64,000 nucleotides of DNA, taken from positions 1,264,001-1,328,000 of the forward strand of contig NZ_CP036536.1 in the NCBI RefSeq assembly GCF_005222225.1. Reading direction: 5' to 3'. How positions within the stretch are numbered: the first letter of the stretch is position 1; the number at the start of each line of letters is the position of its first letter. The position numbers were made by a program, and so were the translations under genes. Positions 54,110 through 63,356 of this stretch are shown piece after piece. This DNA comes from Salinimonas lutimaris. Lineage in GTDB: Bacteria; Pseudomonadota; Gammaproteobacteria; Enterobacterales; Alteromonadaceae. The notes under the pieces are model-generated. The model was not told the DNA's origin. It ran no database searches and saw nothing but the letters and a program-made list of their open reading frames with translations.

Positions 54110-54374
54110 ACTTTTTATCTATATGATTTGTATGGATATATTGCCTTATATGCTGTGAGGGCATAAAGGGTGGTGTAAGTATTTCTGACAGTAGTAAAAA
54201 TGCTGAATCGTCTTTTATACAAGGGCTGTAGCGATATTTTAATCAGCGTTTTGAGTAAAATAGTGAATCAAATCAATGGTCGGAGGAGTGGGGTGTTATG
54301 GAGGGGGTGTTTTTATAAGCTTTTGGGGCGGTGTAAAAAAGCTGACAGGGTGAGTAGGGACATTTACAGTTTCT

Positions 54375-55135
54375 ACTTATCGTCGTCCGGGCGACTGCAA
54401 GGCTACCCGGGATCTCCTTGGTATATGACTTCCCTGGTCCAGTGGTTTTGTTGAGTTAGCAAGGTTATTCAGGAGATCCCGCATAGGCCTGCGGCCTTCT
54501 GGACTCATGGTTTTTACCAAACGCTGACTCAAACCATACGTCGTCCCTGAACCGCGAAGCGGTATCAGGGATCTCCTTGGAACATGGCTTCTTTGGTTCA
54601 GTGGTTTTGTTGAGTTAGCCAGGCTGTTTAGGAGATCCCGTATAGGCCTTCGGCCTTACGGGACGACGTGAGTTGTCTGCGGCCTTTCGGGTTAACGGTT
54701 TTTAACCTTCGGCCTTATGGACTCATTGTTTTTACCAAACGCTGATTCAAACCATACGTCGTCCCTGAACCGCGAAGCGGTATCAGGGATCTCCTTGGAA
54801 CATGGCTTCTTTGGTTCAGTGGACTTGTTGGGTCAGCCAGGCTGTTTGGGAGCTCCCGTATAGGCCTTCGGCCTTACGGGACGACGTGAGTTGTCTGCGG
54901 CCTTTCGGGTTAACGGTTTTTAACCTTCGGCCTTTAGAGCTCATGGTTTTTATCAAAGCTGATTTAAACCCATCGTCGTCCCTGAACCGCGCAGCGGTAT
55001 CAGGGATCTCCTTGGAACATGACTACTTTGGTTCAGTGGACTTGTTGGGTCAGCCAGGCTGTTTGGGAGATCCCGTATAGGCCTTTGGCCTTACGGGACG
55101 ACGTGAATTGTCTGCGGCCTTCTGGGATGACAGTG
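54375..55135. repeat. REP-like array, subfamily with GCCTTCGGCC hairpin
   Basis: Four units at about 54379, 54539, 54758 and 54974, the last three with a period of about 218. The left end is GTCGTCCCTGAACCGCGAAG. The right end differs from the 52-kb subfamily: GATCCCGTATAGGCCTTCGG and CCTTACGGGACGAC replace GATCCCCGATTACTCGGGG. This shows different right-hand hairpins attached to the same left part. Confidence 0.88.
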
Positions 55136-55145
55136 ACGAGACAAA

Positions 55146-55169
55146 CAAAAAAGGCTCCCGTAGGAGCCT
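55146..55169 (-). terminator. Terminator of PepA-like copy 4
   Basis: AGGCTCCCGTAGGAGCCT with an A tract; a one-base variant of the conserved loop. Confidence 0.85.
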
Positions 55170-55197
55170 GACATCAGAGGGTATTGAGTATTTGCAG

Positions 55198-55962
55198 TTA
55201 GGCTTTGCGGCGGCGTACTGCGCAAAGGCCTAACAGGCCTAAGCCCATTACTGCGATAGTAGATGGTTCAGGCACGGCCATGAACTCTGCACTTACATCA
55301 CCGCGGATGATTTGCGTGCCCGCTGGTGCGAACGCGTCGAAATCACCACCAACTTCCAGCGAGAAAGCAAATGGGTTTGGCGCTACAAAGTAGTTTTCGC
55401 CTTCACCGGTCAGTTCAAAATCCATGAAATCGAACTTAAACGCAGTGACATTTTGGCCCATGATGGTGGTACTGGTGGCCAGGTTGTCACCCAGACCCAT
55501 AGAGAAGCCAAGCTCTACATCATCATCTGTGTTAATAACTGATTCTACATCATCGTCGTCAGACAGCTTAGTATCGTTGCCGCGATCCAGATAAAGTCTG
55601 AACCCGCCCTGATCGCCAATGAAGAAATCGATAGCGCCGTCCTGACCGGATGTGCCGCTTGCTTCAAAAATGGCGTACAAAGAATACTGGTTATTTAAAC
55701 CCGTGTTCAGCGAGTTTGAACCTAGGAAGAATTGACCGAAGGTAGCAAATGCTTTGGCATCAAAATTACCTGCACCGTCGAAGTTTAAGCGTTCAACAAA
55801 ACCACCGTTGATTTTGTCTGCCTGAACCAGGGTGCCAGAAGTTGAGGCGTCTACTGCATATGCTTCATCAACAGTAAATGTAATACGTGAGGCTGATGCT
55901 GAAAAAGAGCACGCCAGCCCGGCTGTAACCGCCAGTGTTGTTGCAAGTGTTTTCAGTTTCAT
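55198..55962 (-). CDS. PepA-family PEP-CTERM protein, copy 4 (diverged)
   Basis: The start is taken as ATG 55962 (MKLKTLATTLAVTAGLACSF), since a longer frame to 56034 would include the sigma-54-like site. 254 residues with the PepA-family core: RITFTVDEAYAVDAS, VQADKINGGFVERLNFDGAG, GQFFLGSNSLN, LDRGNDTKLSDDDDV and PFAFSLEVGGDFDAF. The signal is VPEPSTIAVMGLG with RRRK. Two Cys near the signal (GLACSF, GLCAVRRR), one in the sorting helix. Ordinary member, distinct enough from copy 1 to have an older origin. Confidence 0.87.
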   Translation of the reverse strand: MKLKTLATTLAVTAGLACSFSASASRITFTVDEAYAVDASTSGTLVQADKINGGFVERLNFDGAGNFDAKAFATFGQFFLGSNSLNTGLNNQYSLYAIFEASGTSGQDGAIDFFIGDQGGFRLYLDRGNDTKLSDDDDVESVINTDDDVELGFSMGLGDNLATSTTIMGQNVTAFKFDFMDFELTGEGENYFVAPNPFAFSLEVGGDFDAFAPAGTQIIRGDVSAEFMAVPEPSTIAVMGLGLLGLCAVRRRKA

Positions 55963-56017
55963 GTGTATTTCCCTATTAGAATGTGTGAGGCGACACAATG
56001 TTGCCTGAATAGGATAG

Positions 56018-56033
56018 GGCAGAATTAATGCCA
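56018..56033 (-). promoter_or_regulatory. Sigma-54-like promoter of PepA-like copy 4
   Basis: TGGCATTAATTCTGCC: both halves match with exact spacing, 56 bases before the ATG. Confidence 0.6.
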
Positions 56034-56235
56034 CTTTTTTAACCAGTTGTTTTTGTTTGTTTTATCGTCAGTAAAAAGAATAAAGATTAGCGCATGTGTA
56101 AATTTATCTGACATCGGACTGGTCTACAGGTCAGGCCAGTAAAGGGCTGTAGAGGAAGTGGGTTTAATTTTAAAGGGTTGTTTTGATTGTGATAAGTCAA
56201 AAAGTTGTAGTGTTATAAGCAAATATAAAAACAAA

Positions 56236-56258
56236 AAAGCGGCCGGAGCCGCTTTTTA
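56236..56258 (-). terminator. Terminator of PepA-like copy 5
   Basis: AAAGCGGCCGGAGCCGCTTT with T tract; unlike the GGCTCCCGAAGGAGCC hairpin of copies 1-3, so this copy differs beyond its last codons. Confidence 0.85.
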
Positions 56259-56275
56259 TATCATCTTATAAAAGC

Positions 56276-57031
56276 TTACGCTTTACGGCGACGTGCTGCG
56301 CCCAGACCTAACAGACCTAAAGCCATTACTGCGATAGTTGACGGCTCAGGTACTTCATAGAACTGAGCAGATACGTCACCACGGGTAATTTGCGTACCGG
56401 CTTGTGCGAAAGAGTCAAAGTCACCGTTTACGTTAACCATCATAGAGAAAGGCTTAGGTGAAACGAAGTACTGGTCACCTTCAGCAGTCAGTTCGAAGTT
56501 CATGAAATCGAAGTTGAAAGCAGTGATGGTGGTGTTACCAATTTTAGTACTGGTACCCAGGTTGTTACCGATACTGTCAGACAGTCCTAACAGGATATCG
56601 TCGCCGCTGCCGACGATAGAGTCAACATTGTTGTCATCAGACAGACCAGTATCGTTATTCACGTCCAGGAACAGGCTGAAGCCACCGGTGTCGCCTACGA
56701 AGAAGTTAACGATACCGTCTTTACCTGAGGTGCCCTGTGCGTTGAATGTTGCGTACAGAGAGTAAGTGCTGTTCAGACCTGTGTTCAGAGAGTTAGAGCC
56801 CAGGAAGAACTGGCCAAACGTTGCGAACGCAGAGGCAGTGAAGTTACCTGCACCGTCAAAAGTAATGCGTTCTACGTAGCCACCGTTGATTTTATCAGCA
56901 GTCACTGAAGAACCAGAACCGGCCGCGTAAGCTTCATCAACAGTAAACTGAACAAAGTCAGCAGATGCAGTGAAAGAAGCAGCCAGGCCAGCAGTCAGAG
57001 CTAAAGATTGAACCAGCGATTTAATTTTCAT
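56276..57031 (-). CDS. PepA-family PEP-CTERM protein, copy 5 (protein identical to copy 1)
   Basis: Protein sequence the same as copy 1. The last codons use different bases (GCTTTACGGCGACGTGCTGC, like the 62.2-kb gene) and the terminator is unrelated. The duplicated block therefore ends inside the codons of the RRRK tail, and the promoter side is duplicated as well. Same domains and role as copy 1. The junction implies recombination between family members. Confidence 0.88.
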   Translation of the reverse strand: MKIKSLVQSLALTAGLAASFTASADFVQFTVDEAYAAGSGSSVTADKINGGYVERITFDGAGNFTASAFATFGQFFLGSNSLNTGLNSTYSLYATFNAQGTSGKDGIVNFFVGDTGGFSLFLDVNNDTGLSDDNNVDSIVGSGDDILLGLSDSIGNNLGTSTKIGNTTITAFNFDFMNFELTAEGDQYFVSPKPFSMMVNVNGDFDSFAQAGTQITRGDVSAQFYEVPEPSTIAVMALGLLGLGAARRRKA

Positions 57032-57084
57032 TTTCTATGTATTCCAAAAAGAGTTAAGGCATCAAGTATCCTCGCTATAGATAA

Positions 57085-57100
57085 TACACTTCTTGTGCCA
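57085..57100 (-). promoter_or_regulatory. Sigma-54-like promoter of PepA-like copy 5
   Basis: TGGCACAAGAAGTGTA, as at copies 1 and 3. Confidence 0.45.
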
Positions 57101-57344
57101 ACTTTTTATCTCTATGATTTTTATGACTATTTCATCTTATATGCTGTGAGGGCATAAAGGGTGATGTAAATATTCCTGACAGTAGTAAAAATGCTGAATC
57201 GTCTGTTATACAAGGGCTGCAGCGATGTTTTAATCAGCGTTTTGAGTGAAATAGTGAATCAAATCAATGGTCGGAGGAGTGGGGTGTTATGGAGGGGGTG
57301 TTTTTATAAGCTTTTGGGGCGGTGTAAAAAATTGCTGTGAATTG

Positions 57345-58230
57345 ATAATTGTCGTCCCTGAACCACGAAGTGGTATCAGAGATCTCCCTGGCGCATGGCT
57401 ACCTTGGTTTAATGGTTTTGCTGGGTCAGCCAGGCTATTCAGGAGATCCCGCATAGGCCTTCGGCCTTACGGGATGACGGTCTTTATCCGGGATCTCCTT
57501 GGCGCATGGCTACCTTGGCTCAATGGTTTTGTTGGGTTAGGCAGGCTGTTCAGGAGATCCCGTATAGGCCTGCGGCCTTACGGGACGACGTAAATTGTCT
57601 GCGGCCTTACGGGATGACGGTCTTTATCCGGGATCTCTATGGAACATGGCTACCTTGGCTCAATGGTTTCGTTGGGTTAGGCAGACTGTTTAGGAGATCC
57701 CGTATAGGCCTGCGGTCTTACGGGACGACGGTTATTATCCGGGAGCTCCTTGGAACATGGCTACCTTGGCTCAATGGTTTTGTTGGGTTAGGCAGACTGT
57801 TCAGGAGATCCCGTATAGGCCTTCGGCCTTACGGGACGACGGTTTTTATCCGGGATCTCCTTGGAATATGGCTACCTTGGTTTAATGGTTTTGCTGGGTT
57901 AGGCAGGCTGTTCAGGAGATCCCGTATAGGCCTGCGGCCTTACGGGATGACGGTCTTTATCCGAATCCCTTGGAACATGGCTACCCTGGTTCAATGATTT
58001 TGTTGGGTCAGCCAGGCTATTCAGATTTTGTTGGGTCAGCCAGGCTATTCAGGAGATCCCGTATAGGCCTGCGGTCTTACGGGACGCCGGTTATTATCCG
58101 GGAGCTCCTTGGCGCATGGCTACCTTGGTTTAATGGTTTTGCTGGGGTAGGCAGACTGCTCAGGAGATCCCCGATTACTCGGGGATGACGGGAAATATAC
58201 GGGATGACGGAATTACCTGCGGCCAAAAAG
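57345..58230. repeat. REP-like array, short-period tandem form
   Basis: About seven units at roughly 110-140 base spacing (core GGCTACCTTGGCTCAATGG near 57388, 57515, 57648, 57761, 57872 and onwards). They carry the GATCCCGTATAGGCCTGCGG right hairpin, and the last unit reverts to GATCCCCGATTACTCGGGG. Long accidental open frames run through it on the plus strand. Confidence 0.88.
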
Positions 58231-58300
58231 GATGACGGGTATTTGCCAGGGACGTCACTAGCGAAAGTCCTGTAATAACATAAACAATCGTAAGTTGGCT

Positions 58301-60877
58301 CTACAGTTGCTGTTGAATGCTATGTAAAGTGTCTTTTAAGGCTGCATTTTCAGGCTGCAACAAAATTGCTTTCTGGATTATTTTACTCGCCTCTGCACTT
58401 TTATTCTGGGTGTTCAATAGCCATGCAAGATTATTCATAGCAACCCAGTTTTGAGGTTCTAGCTCAATCAGCTTTTGGTAGTAATTAACTGCGCGTAAGG
58501 GCTGGATTGACGCATAATGGTCGGCAATCGTCATCAGGGCGTGTGTGTGCTGAGGGTACTGGCTTATATGTTGAGTCAGTAATTGCTCTGCTTGCTTTTC
58601 CTGTGAGTCTGCTTTCAACGCATGATAATAATACTGTGTAGTTATATCCGCCGGATCTTGTTCATAAGCTACAGATAATTGCTGAACGGCAGATTTTACA
58701 TTCCCTAATGCAAGATTGGTTCGGCCAGCTAAAAACAACCAGTTTACTGTCTGCTGCATTGAATCTGAAGCAGAAGATAAAGCTTCCATTGCTTTAAGCG
58801 GGTGACGTTGTGCTACATAAACTTGAGCTTCAGTTAGCGCGACTTTGTCTTGCGTCGCCTGTATAGGCGTGGTGATCAGCTTCAACACATCAAGTGCGCT
58901 GGAATAGTTTTTTGTAGTAAAGTAAGCTTGGGCCTGAGTTATCAGCAATAAATCAGAGGCAGCATGTTGGTCAGAATACGCATTCAATAGCGCAATGGCC
59001 TGGTTGCTTTTTCCTGTATTGATAAATGAATCGGCGAGTAAGTAGGTGACAAGCTCCATATTTTTTATACTAAACCTATTGCTTTCAAGTATTTCCACTA
59101 CCTTCTCAAAGTTATTTGTGAGGTGGTATGCAAATGCTATGGATAACGGCGTTATGTCTTTAGCAGATATCACTGTCGACAAAAGTTTCTGCTGATTATT
59201 GCCTGACGCTACCCCCGATCTTATATACCCCTCGATTGCTGCTCTGTCGTTTGGTGCAGCGGATACCATTTGTTCAAATGTATTAAAGGCTTCCGGGTAT
59301 TCGTTCTGCTCAAACGCACTGACAGCGGTTTTCAACATTGCTGTTCGGTTTGACGGCGCATACTCCAGTACCTGTTTATAAAATGATTGCGCCTGATCGA
59401 CCTGGTTACTAATTTCAGCAAGTTCTGCGGCCAGCAAATAGTTATCAATGTTTTTGGGTTCTTCAGTCATCCAGTCGTTTAGTAAGCTGTTTGCTTTGTT
59501 GATATCCCCGGCAGATATGTGAACCGACAGGAGCAATGCTTTTGACATTTTTGTCCCCCCGGCAACATTACCGGAGATAATCGCCTGACTGGAATCCTCA
59601 ATTAGTTTCATACCAGCATCGGTGTCGCCACTGGCAATTTTGATTAGACCAAGTTCCTGTGCCAGTTGGGGTTCTGTTTTGTCAGCACCATCCAGAGAAG
59701 CCAGAAGCTTGGCTGCATCTTGCTTTTTACCTGCCATTAAAAGTTTATAGCTGGTAGCCATGGCAAGGTGAGTATTAGCCTTTGCTAATTGTGGATTGTA
59801 CAGAAGCTCCTGCGCAGCTTGCTGGTCGTCACCCATTTTCAGTTGGGCAGCGACATACATTTGTTTTGCAAGGTGGTTTCCTGGCGCTAAATCGATGACC
59901 CGGGAAAGATGCTTCAGCGATTGCTCATAGTTTTCAATTTGAAAGTTGGTTAAGCCTGCGATGTACGATGTTAGCGTAGAGCTTAGACCTGATTTGATTG
60001 ATTTTTCTATGTATAAGTTTGCTTTTTGATACTCTTTTTTATTGATATAAATAAGTGATAACTGTTGGTTTGCTAAAGGGTGATTTTTCACTCTTTTAGC
60101 AAAGAAAGTGACGTTTTTTTCTGCTGCATCATAGTCACCCAGTTGCAAGTAGGTTTGGGCAAGGTTAAGACGGATTGGCAGAAAGAAAGGTTTGCTTTCA
60201 GCCATTGCTTCGTAAGTCTTCGCGGCCAGAGAGTAGTCTTCTATCCGGTATGCTATTTCGGCAACTAAAGAGTGAATGAGCCAGCTGTCAGGATGAGCCT
60301 CAATGGCATCGTTTAATAGTTGCGAGTTCTGGTTGTCGCCACCAATAAAATAACGCAATAGCTTTTGCAGCGTAATGAGTTCCGGCGTACTTCCGCTTGA
60401 CCGGGCAGCTTTGGTCAAACTCATGTTGCCACGAATAAAGTCGGCATGACGTGCTGAGATAATGCCAGACAATGCATGAAAATAAGCAATTTGCGGAGAA
60501 GATAACTTATCTTTAAATAATTCAAATTGAGAGGTCAGTTTTTTATTTTCTGCGTTGGTGTACAGGGCCAGAAAATAGTTATTAGAAAATTGTTCCGGCG
60601 ATGCGCCTAAGTCTATTGCCTTCTCGTAGTGAGAAATTGCGCTGGCCATATCACCTAACTTAAAATAAGTGTTAGCAAGCAGTATTCTGGCTCTTTGGTC
60701 GCCAGGGAACTCTAAAATGACTTGTTTTATGATAGTGGTAGCAGCAACAAAGTTTTTTTGTTGTAAGGCATGGTTGATGGATTCAGTTTGTTCTTCCAGT
60801 GATGGCTTACCGCATCCATATAAAGTCATTGTCGTAATGAATAACAAAAATGTCAGTTTGCGTGCCTTAATCGTCAT
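58301..60877 (-). CDS. Second PrsT-like TPR lipoprotein
   Basis: Paralogue of the 44.9-kb PrsT, 858 residues with a lipobox at TMTLYGCGKPSLEEQTES (Cys at about residue 22). TPR helix pairs continue to the end (e.g. QQKNFVAATTIIKQVILEFPGDQRARILLANTYFKLGDMASAISHYEKAI). ATG 60877 is preceded by CGGAAAA. Many positions are shared with PrsT in the N-terminal third and at the end (VAMNNLAWLLNTQNKSAEASKIIQKAILLQP). It sits downstream of the copy 6 PEP-CTERM gene (71-base gap containing a weak hairpin), so it may be co-transcribed with it. Possibly serves a different subset of substrates (inference). Confidence 0.88.
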   Translation of the reverse strand: MTIKARKLTFLLFITTMTLYGCGKPSLEEQTESINHALQQKNFVAATTIIKQVILEFPGDQRARILLANTYFKLGDMASAISHYEKAIDLGASPEQFSNNYFLALYTNAENKKLTSQFELFKDKLSSPQIAYFHALSGIISARHADFIRGNMSLTKAARSSGSTPELITLQKLLRYFIGGDNQNSQLLNDAIEAHPDSWLIHSLVAEIAYRIEDYSLAAKTYEAMAESKPFFLPIRLNLAQTYLQLGDYDAAEKNVTFFAKRVKNHPLANQQLSLIYINKKEYQKANLYIEKSIKSGLSSTLTSYIAGLTNFQIENYEQSLKHLSRVIDLAPGNHLAKQMYVAAQLKMGDDQQAAQELLYNPQLAKANTHLAMATSYKLLMAGKKQDAAKLLASLDGADKTEPQLAQELGLIKIASGDTDAGMKLIEDSSQAIISGNVAGGTKMSKALLLSVHISAGDINKANSLLNDWMTEEPKNIDNYLLAAELAEISNQVDQAQSFYKQVLEYAPSNRTAMLKTAVSAFEQNEYPEAFNTFEQMVSAAPNDRAAIEGYIRSGVASGNNQQKLLSTVISAKDITPLSIAFAYHLTNNFEKVVEILESNRFSIKNMELVTYLLADSFINTGKSNQAIALLNAYSDQHAASDLLLITQAQAYFTTKNYSSALDVLKLITTPIQATQDKVALTEAQVYVAQRHPLKAMEALSSASDSMQQTVNWLFLAGRTNLALGNVKSAVQQLSVAYEQDPADITTQYYYHALKADSQEKQAEQLLTQHISQYPQHTHALMTIADHYASIQPLRAVNYYQKLIELEPQNWVAMNNLAWLLNTQNKSAEASKIIQKAILLQPENAALKDTLHSIQQQL

Positions 60878-60918
60878 TTTATTTTTCCGTAAAAGAGGTT
60901 TGTATGAGGAGAGGTACT

Positions 60919-60942
60919 GAAAAGGCTCCTAATGGAGCCTTT
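60919..60942 (-). terminator. Hairpin after PepA-like copy 6, possibly leaky
   Basis: AAAGGCTCCATTAGGAGCCTTTT on the minus strand; four T only. Partial read-through would feed the downstream prsT-like gene. Confidence 0.6.
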
Positions 60943-60948
60943 GAGGGA

Positions 60949-61719
60949 TTATGCTTTTTGGCGGCGTAAAGCGCCTACACCTATTAAACCTAATGCCATG
61001 ATAGCCACTGTAGAAGGCTCTGGAATTTCATAGAACCTGCCATTTGCTGTTCCAGTAAACTCAATAACATTTGAAGACTGGTCACCCTGGAATGAACCGT
61101 CAACGTTCAGTTCAAACGAAAATGGATCAGGTTCAACAAAGTAGTTGCTACCTTCATCGGTAAGCGAGAAATTCAGAAAGTCAAAATTGAACGCTCCTTG
61201 CCCATTAAAAGCAAAGGCAAAATTTTGAGAAATAGTTGGCGCAGTGCCTAACAGGATGTCTACACCATTGTCTGAAGGTAAAAATCCGTTGTCAGATGGT
61301 GAAGTAATGCTACCAGTACTGACGCCACTTAAATCTTCAAGATCATTACCTACATCCAGATAAATATTGAACTGACCACTGCTGGTAGTAAACATGCCGG
61401 TAGACTGGTTTACCGTTCCTTCAGCAGTAAACAGCGCATATAAGCCATAAGTATTGTTTAAGCCGGATTCATTAATTTCTGCCAAACCATTGTGGAAGGC
61501 TGTGAAATTAACCAGCGCACCTACAGTGAAGTTATTGCCGTCTAACGTTACCGTTTCACCAAAGTTACCACTAACCCGGTTTGCCGTTATTAAGGATTCA
61601 GCTGAGTCGGTTGCATAGCCTTCATTGACGGTAAAATCTACGTATTCCGCAGAGGCACTAAATGCTGAGCTTAGTAAAGCCGCCGCCGCAAATGCTTTTA
61701 GAGTTGTTTTCAGTTTCAT
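60949..61719 (-). CDS. PepA-family PEP-CTERM protein, copy 6 (most diverged)
   Basis: The start is set at ATG 61719 (MKLKTTLKAFAAAALLSSAF with SASA), rather than at 61980, since the longer frame contains the promoter-like site and upstream gene-free DNA. 256 residues: YVDFTVNEGYATDS, TANRVSGNFGETVTLDGNN, GLYALFTAEGTVNQ, LDVGNDLEDLSG and PFSFELNVDGSFQGD. The GQFFLGSNSLN block is replaced by FHNGLAEINESGLNN. The signal is IPEPSTVAIMALG with RRQK. A true outlier in the array, transcribed towards the second prsT. Confidence 0.84.
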   Translation of the reverse strand: MKLKTTLKAFAAAALLSSAFSASAEYVDFTVNEGYATDSAESLITANRVSGNFGETVTLDGNNFTVGALVNFTAFHNGLAEINESGLNNTYGLYALFTAEGTVNQSTGMFTTSSGQFNIYLDVGNDLEDLSGVSTGSITSPSDNGFLPSDNGVDILLGTAPTISQNFAFAFNGQGAFNFDFLNFSLTDEGSNYFVEPDPFSFELNVDGSFQGDQSSNVIEFTGTANGRFYEIPEPSTVAIMALGLIGVGALRRQKA

Positions 61720-61767
61720 GTGTATTTCCGTATTAGATTGGACGATGTGTGTAACATTTACAGGGCA

Positions 61768-61783
61768 AACATATATCGTGCCA
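61768..61783 (-). promoter_or_regulatory. Sigma-54-like promoter candidate of PepA-like copy 6
   Basis: TGGCACGATATATGTT: excellent -24 half, -12 half ATGT with a wrong last base. Weak candidate. Confidence 0.35.
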
Positions 61784-62171
61784 TGTTTTAAGCATTTGTT
61801 TTCTATTGTTTTTATTGTTCTTAAGGTGGGTGTGTGTAAATAAATCTGACATTGCCTAGGACAATTATTGATATTTATTGCATTAAATATGGCACAGTTA
61901 CAGTTCGCAGTAGTCAGTACATACCATTCAGTTTTTAAATGTAGCCTGCGAAAAGTAGCGTGGAGGGGAGGGCCCAACAATTGGCGAGCAACGGGTGATG
62001 TTATTGCCGCACGGACGGAGATCTGACGGGACTACTGAAATCTTGCTATTAAATCATTTCAGGTATTCTCGGAAGAAGATGGTTTTATAAGTAACTAATA
62101 GAACTTTTCCTACAAATAACTTTTCTTCAGATGTTGTTAATGAAACTTGAAATCACGTAGTGAAAAACAAA
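61784..62171. other. Intergenic, no gene
   Basis: About 390 bases, AT-rich, without an RBS-linked frame or repeat unit. Includes the start of a longer open frame reaching 61980 that is judged not coding. Confidence 0.45.
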
Positions 62172-62193
62172 AGGCCAGCTTTAAAGCTGGCCT
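62172..62193 (-). terminator. Terminator of PepA-like copy 7
   Basis: AGGCCAGCTTTAAAGCTGGCCT hairpin, short T tract on the minus strand. Confidence 0.8.
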
Positions 62194-62220
62194 ATTATTA
62201 GTCAATATTCAAACTAACAA

Positions 62221-62961
62221 TTATTTACGGCGACGTGCTGCGCCAAGACCTAACAGACCTAGTGCCATTACAGCAATCGTTGACGGCTCTGGTACTTCAT
62301 AGAACTGTGCTGATACGTCACCACGGGTAATCTGAGTACCTGCCTGTGCAAACGCATCGAAGTCACCATTTACGTTAACCATCATAGAAAACGGAGTTGG
62401 TGCTACGAAATACTGATCACCTTCTTCAGTCAGCTCAAAGTTCATAAAATCAAACTGGAACGCAGTAATAGTCTGGCCATTGATGGTAGTGCTTGTACCT
62501 ACGTTGTTGCCGATAGTGTCAGAGAAACCTAACAGCATATCTTCGCCGTCGCCAGTAATTGAAGATACATCGTCATCATCAGACAGGCCGGTATCGTTAT
62601 TTGGATCCATAAAGATGCTGAAACCACCAGTTTCACCAACAAAGAAATCCACATTGCCTTCTGAGTCAGCGTAACCATCAGCATTGAAAGTTGCATACAA
62701 TGAGTAGGTATTGTTCAGACCGGTGTTCAGTGAGTTTGAACCCAGGAAGAACTGACCGAATGTAGCAAATGCTGACGCGCTGAAGTTACCAGCACCGTCG
62801 AAAGTAATACGTTCAACATAGCCACCATTGATTTTATCTGCTGTAACCAGATTGCCATTACCTTCGTCTACAGTGAACTCAACAAAGTCCGCAGATGCAG
62901 TGAAAGAAGCTGCCAGGCCAGCAGTCAGAGCTAAAGATTTTACTAGTGTTTTGATTTTCAT
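62221..62961 (-). CDS. PepA-family PEP-CTERM protein, copy 7
   Basis: The start is placed at ATG 62961 (MKIKTLVKSLALTAGLAASF), with RBS GGAG eight bases upstream; ATG 62973 is in frame but would separate it from the RBS. 246 residues, with a shorter loop than the others (VDEGNGNLVTADKINGGYV, five residues missing) and otherwise all family blocks (GQFFLGSNSLN, DPNNDTGLSDDDDV, PFSMMVNVNGDFDAF). VPEPSTIAVMALG and RRRK. Its sequence at the 3' end resembles that of copy 5, which may have received its tail from here. Confidence 0.88.
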   Translation of the reverse strand: MKIKTLVKSLALTAGLAASFTASADFVEFTVDEGNGNLVTADKINGGYVERITFDGAGNFSASAFATFGQFFLGSNSLNTGLNNTYSLYATFNADGYADSEGNVDFFVGETGGFSIFMDPNNDTGLSDDDDVSSITGDGEDMLLGFSDTIGNNVGTSTTINGQTITAFQFDFMNFELTEEGDQYFVAPTPFSMMVNVNGDFDAFAQAGTQITRGDVSAQFYEVPEPSTIAVMALGLLGLGAARRRK

Positions 62962-63018
62962 AACCATCTCCATATTCCAAAGAGTAATGTGCTTTAAGTA
63001 AAGTCACCCTTGAGTATG

Positions 63019-63034
63019 AGCAGTTATGATGCCA
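63019..63034 (-). promoter_or_regulatory. Sigma-54-like promoter of PepA-like copy 7
   Basis: TGGCATCATAACTGCT: matches both halves with exact spacing, 58 bases before the ATG. Confidence 0.6.
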
Positions 63035-63312
63035 ACTTTTTAAGTAGTTTGTTTTATAAGCAGTTTATTATTCGTACTACTTTTGGCTATGACGATTTGT
63101 AAATTATTTCGACAGTTTTCGGGGTTTTCATCTGTCATTTGGAGCGCAATGCCGCTACAGGCCTCGATTTATAAGGCGTTATGCAGATATAGTTCTTTAT
63201 CTATAATTTTAACGTTTAGTTTACAATACTCGTATTGATGCACATGGCTCAGTATAATCAACGTGCAACATACAACTTTTTTATGTGGCGCCAGCAGACT
63301 GTGCTGATAAAC
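63035..63312. other. Intergenic, no gene
   Basis: About 280 bases, no supported frame; upstream of the copy 7 promoter and before the next terminator. Confidence 0.4.
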
Positions 63313-63341
63313 AAAAACGGCTCCATCAGGAGCCGTTTTTA
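63313..63341 (-). terminator. Terminator of PepA-like copy 8
   Basis: AAAACGGCTCCATCAGGAGCCGTTTT with T tract on the minus strand. Confidence 0.85.
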
Positions 63342-63356
63342 AACATGCAGGCAATA

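Noticed and set aside
57267..58188. Long plus-strand open frames encoding Leu/Arg/Trp-rich peptides such as WLPWFNGF repeats
   Set aside because: They run through the REP-like array; the repeat simply lacks stops in that frame. No RBS or start context, and homologous frames in other arrays are interrupted.
60949..61980. Longer version of copy 6 starting at 61980
   Set aside because: The first 87 residues contain the promoter-like site and unrelated sequence; the signal peptide starts at 61719.
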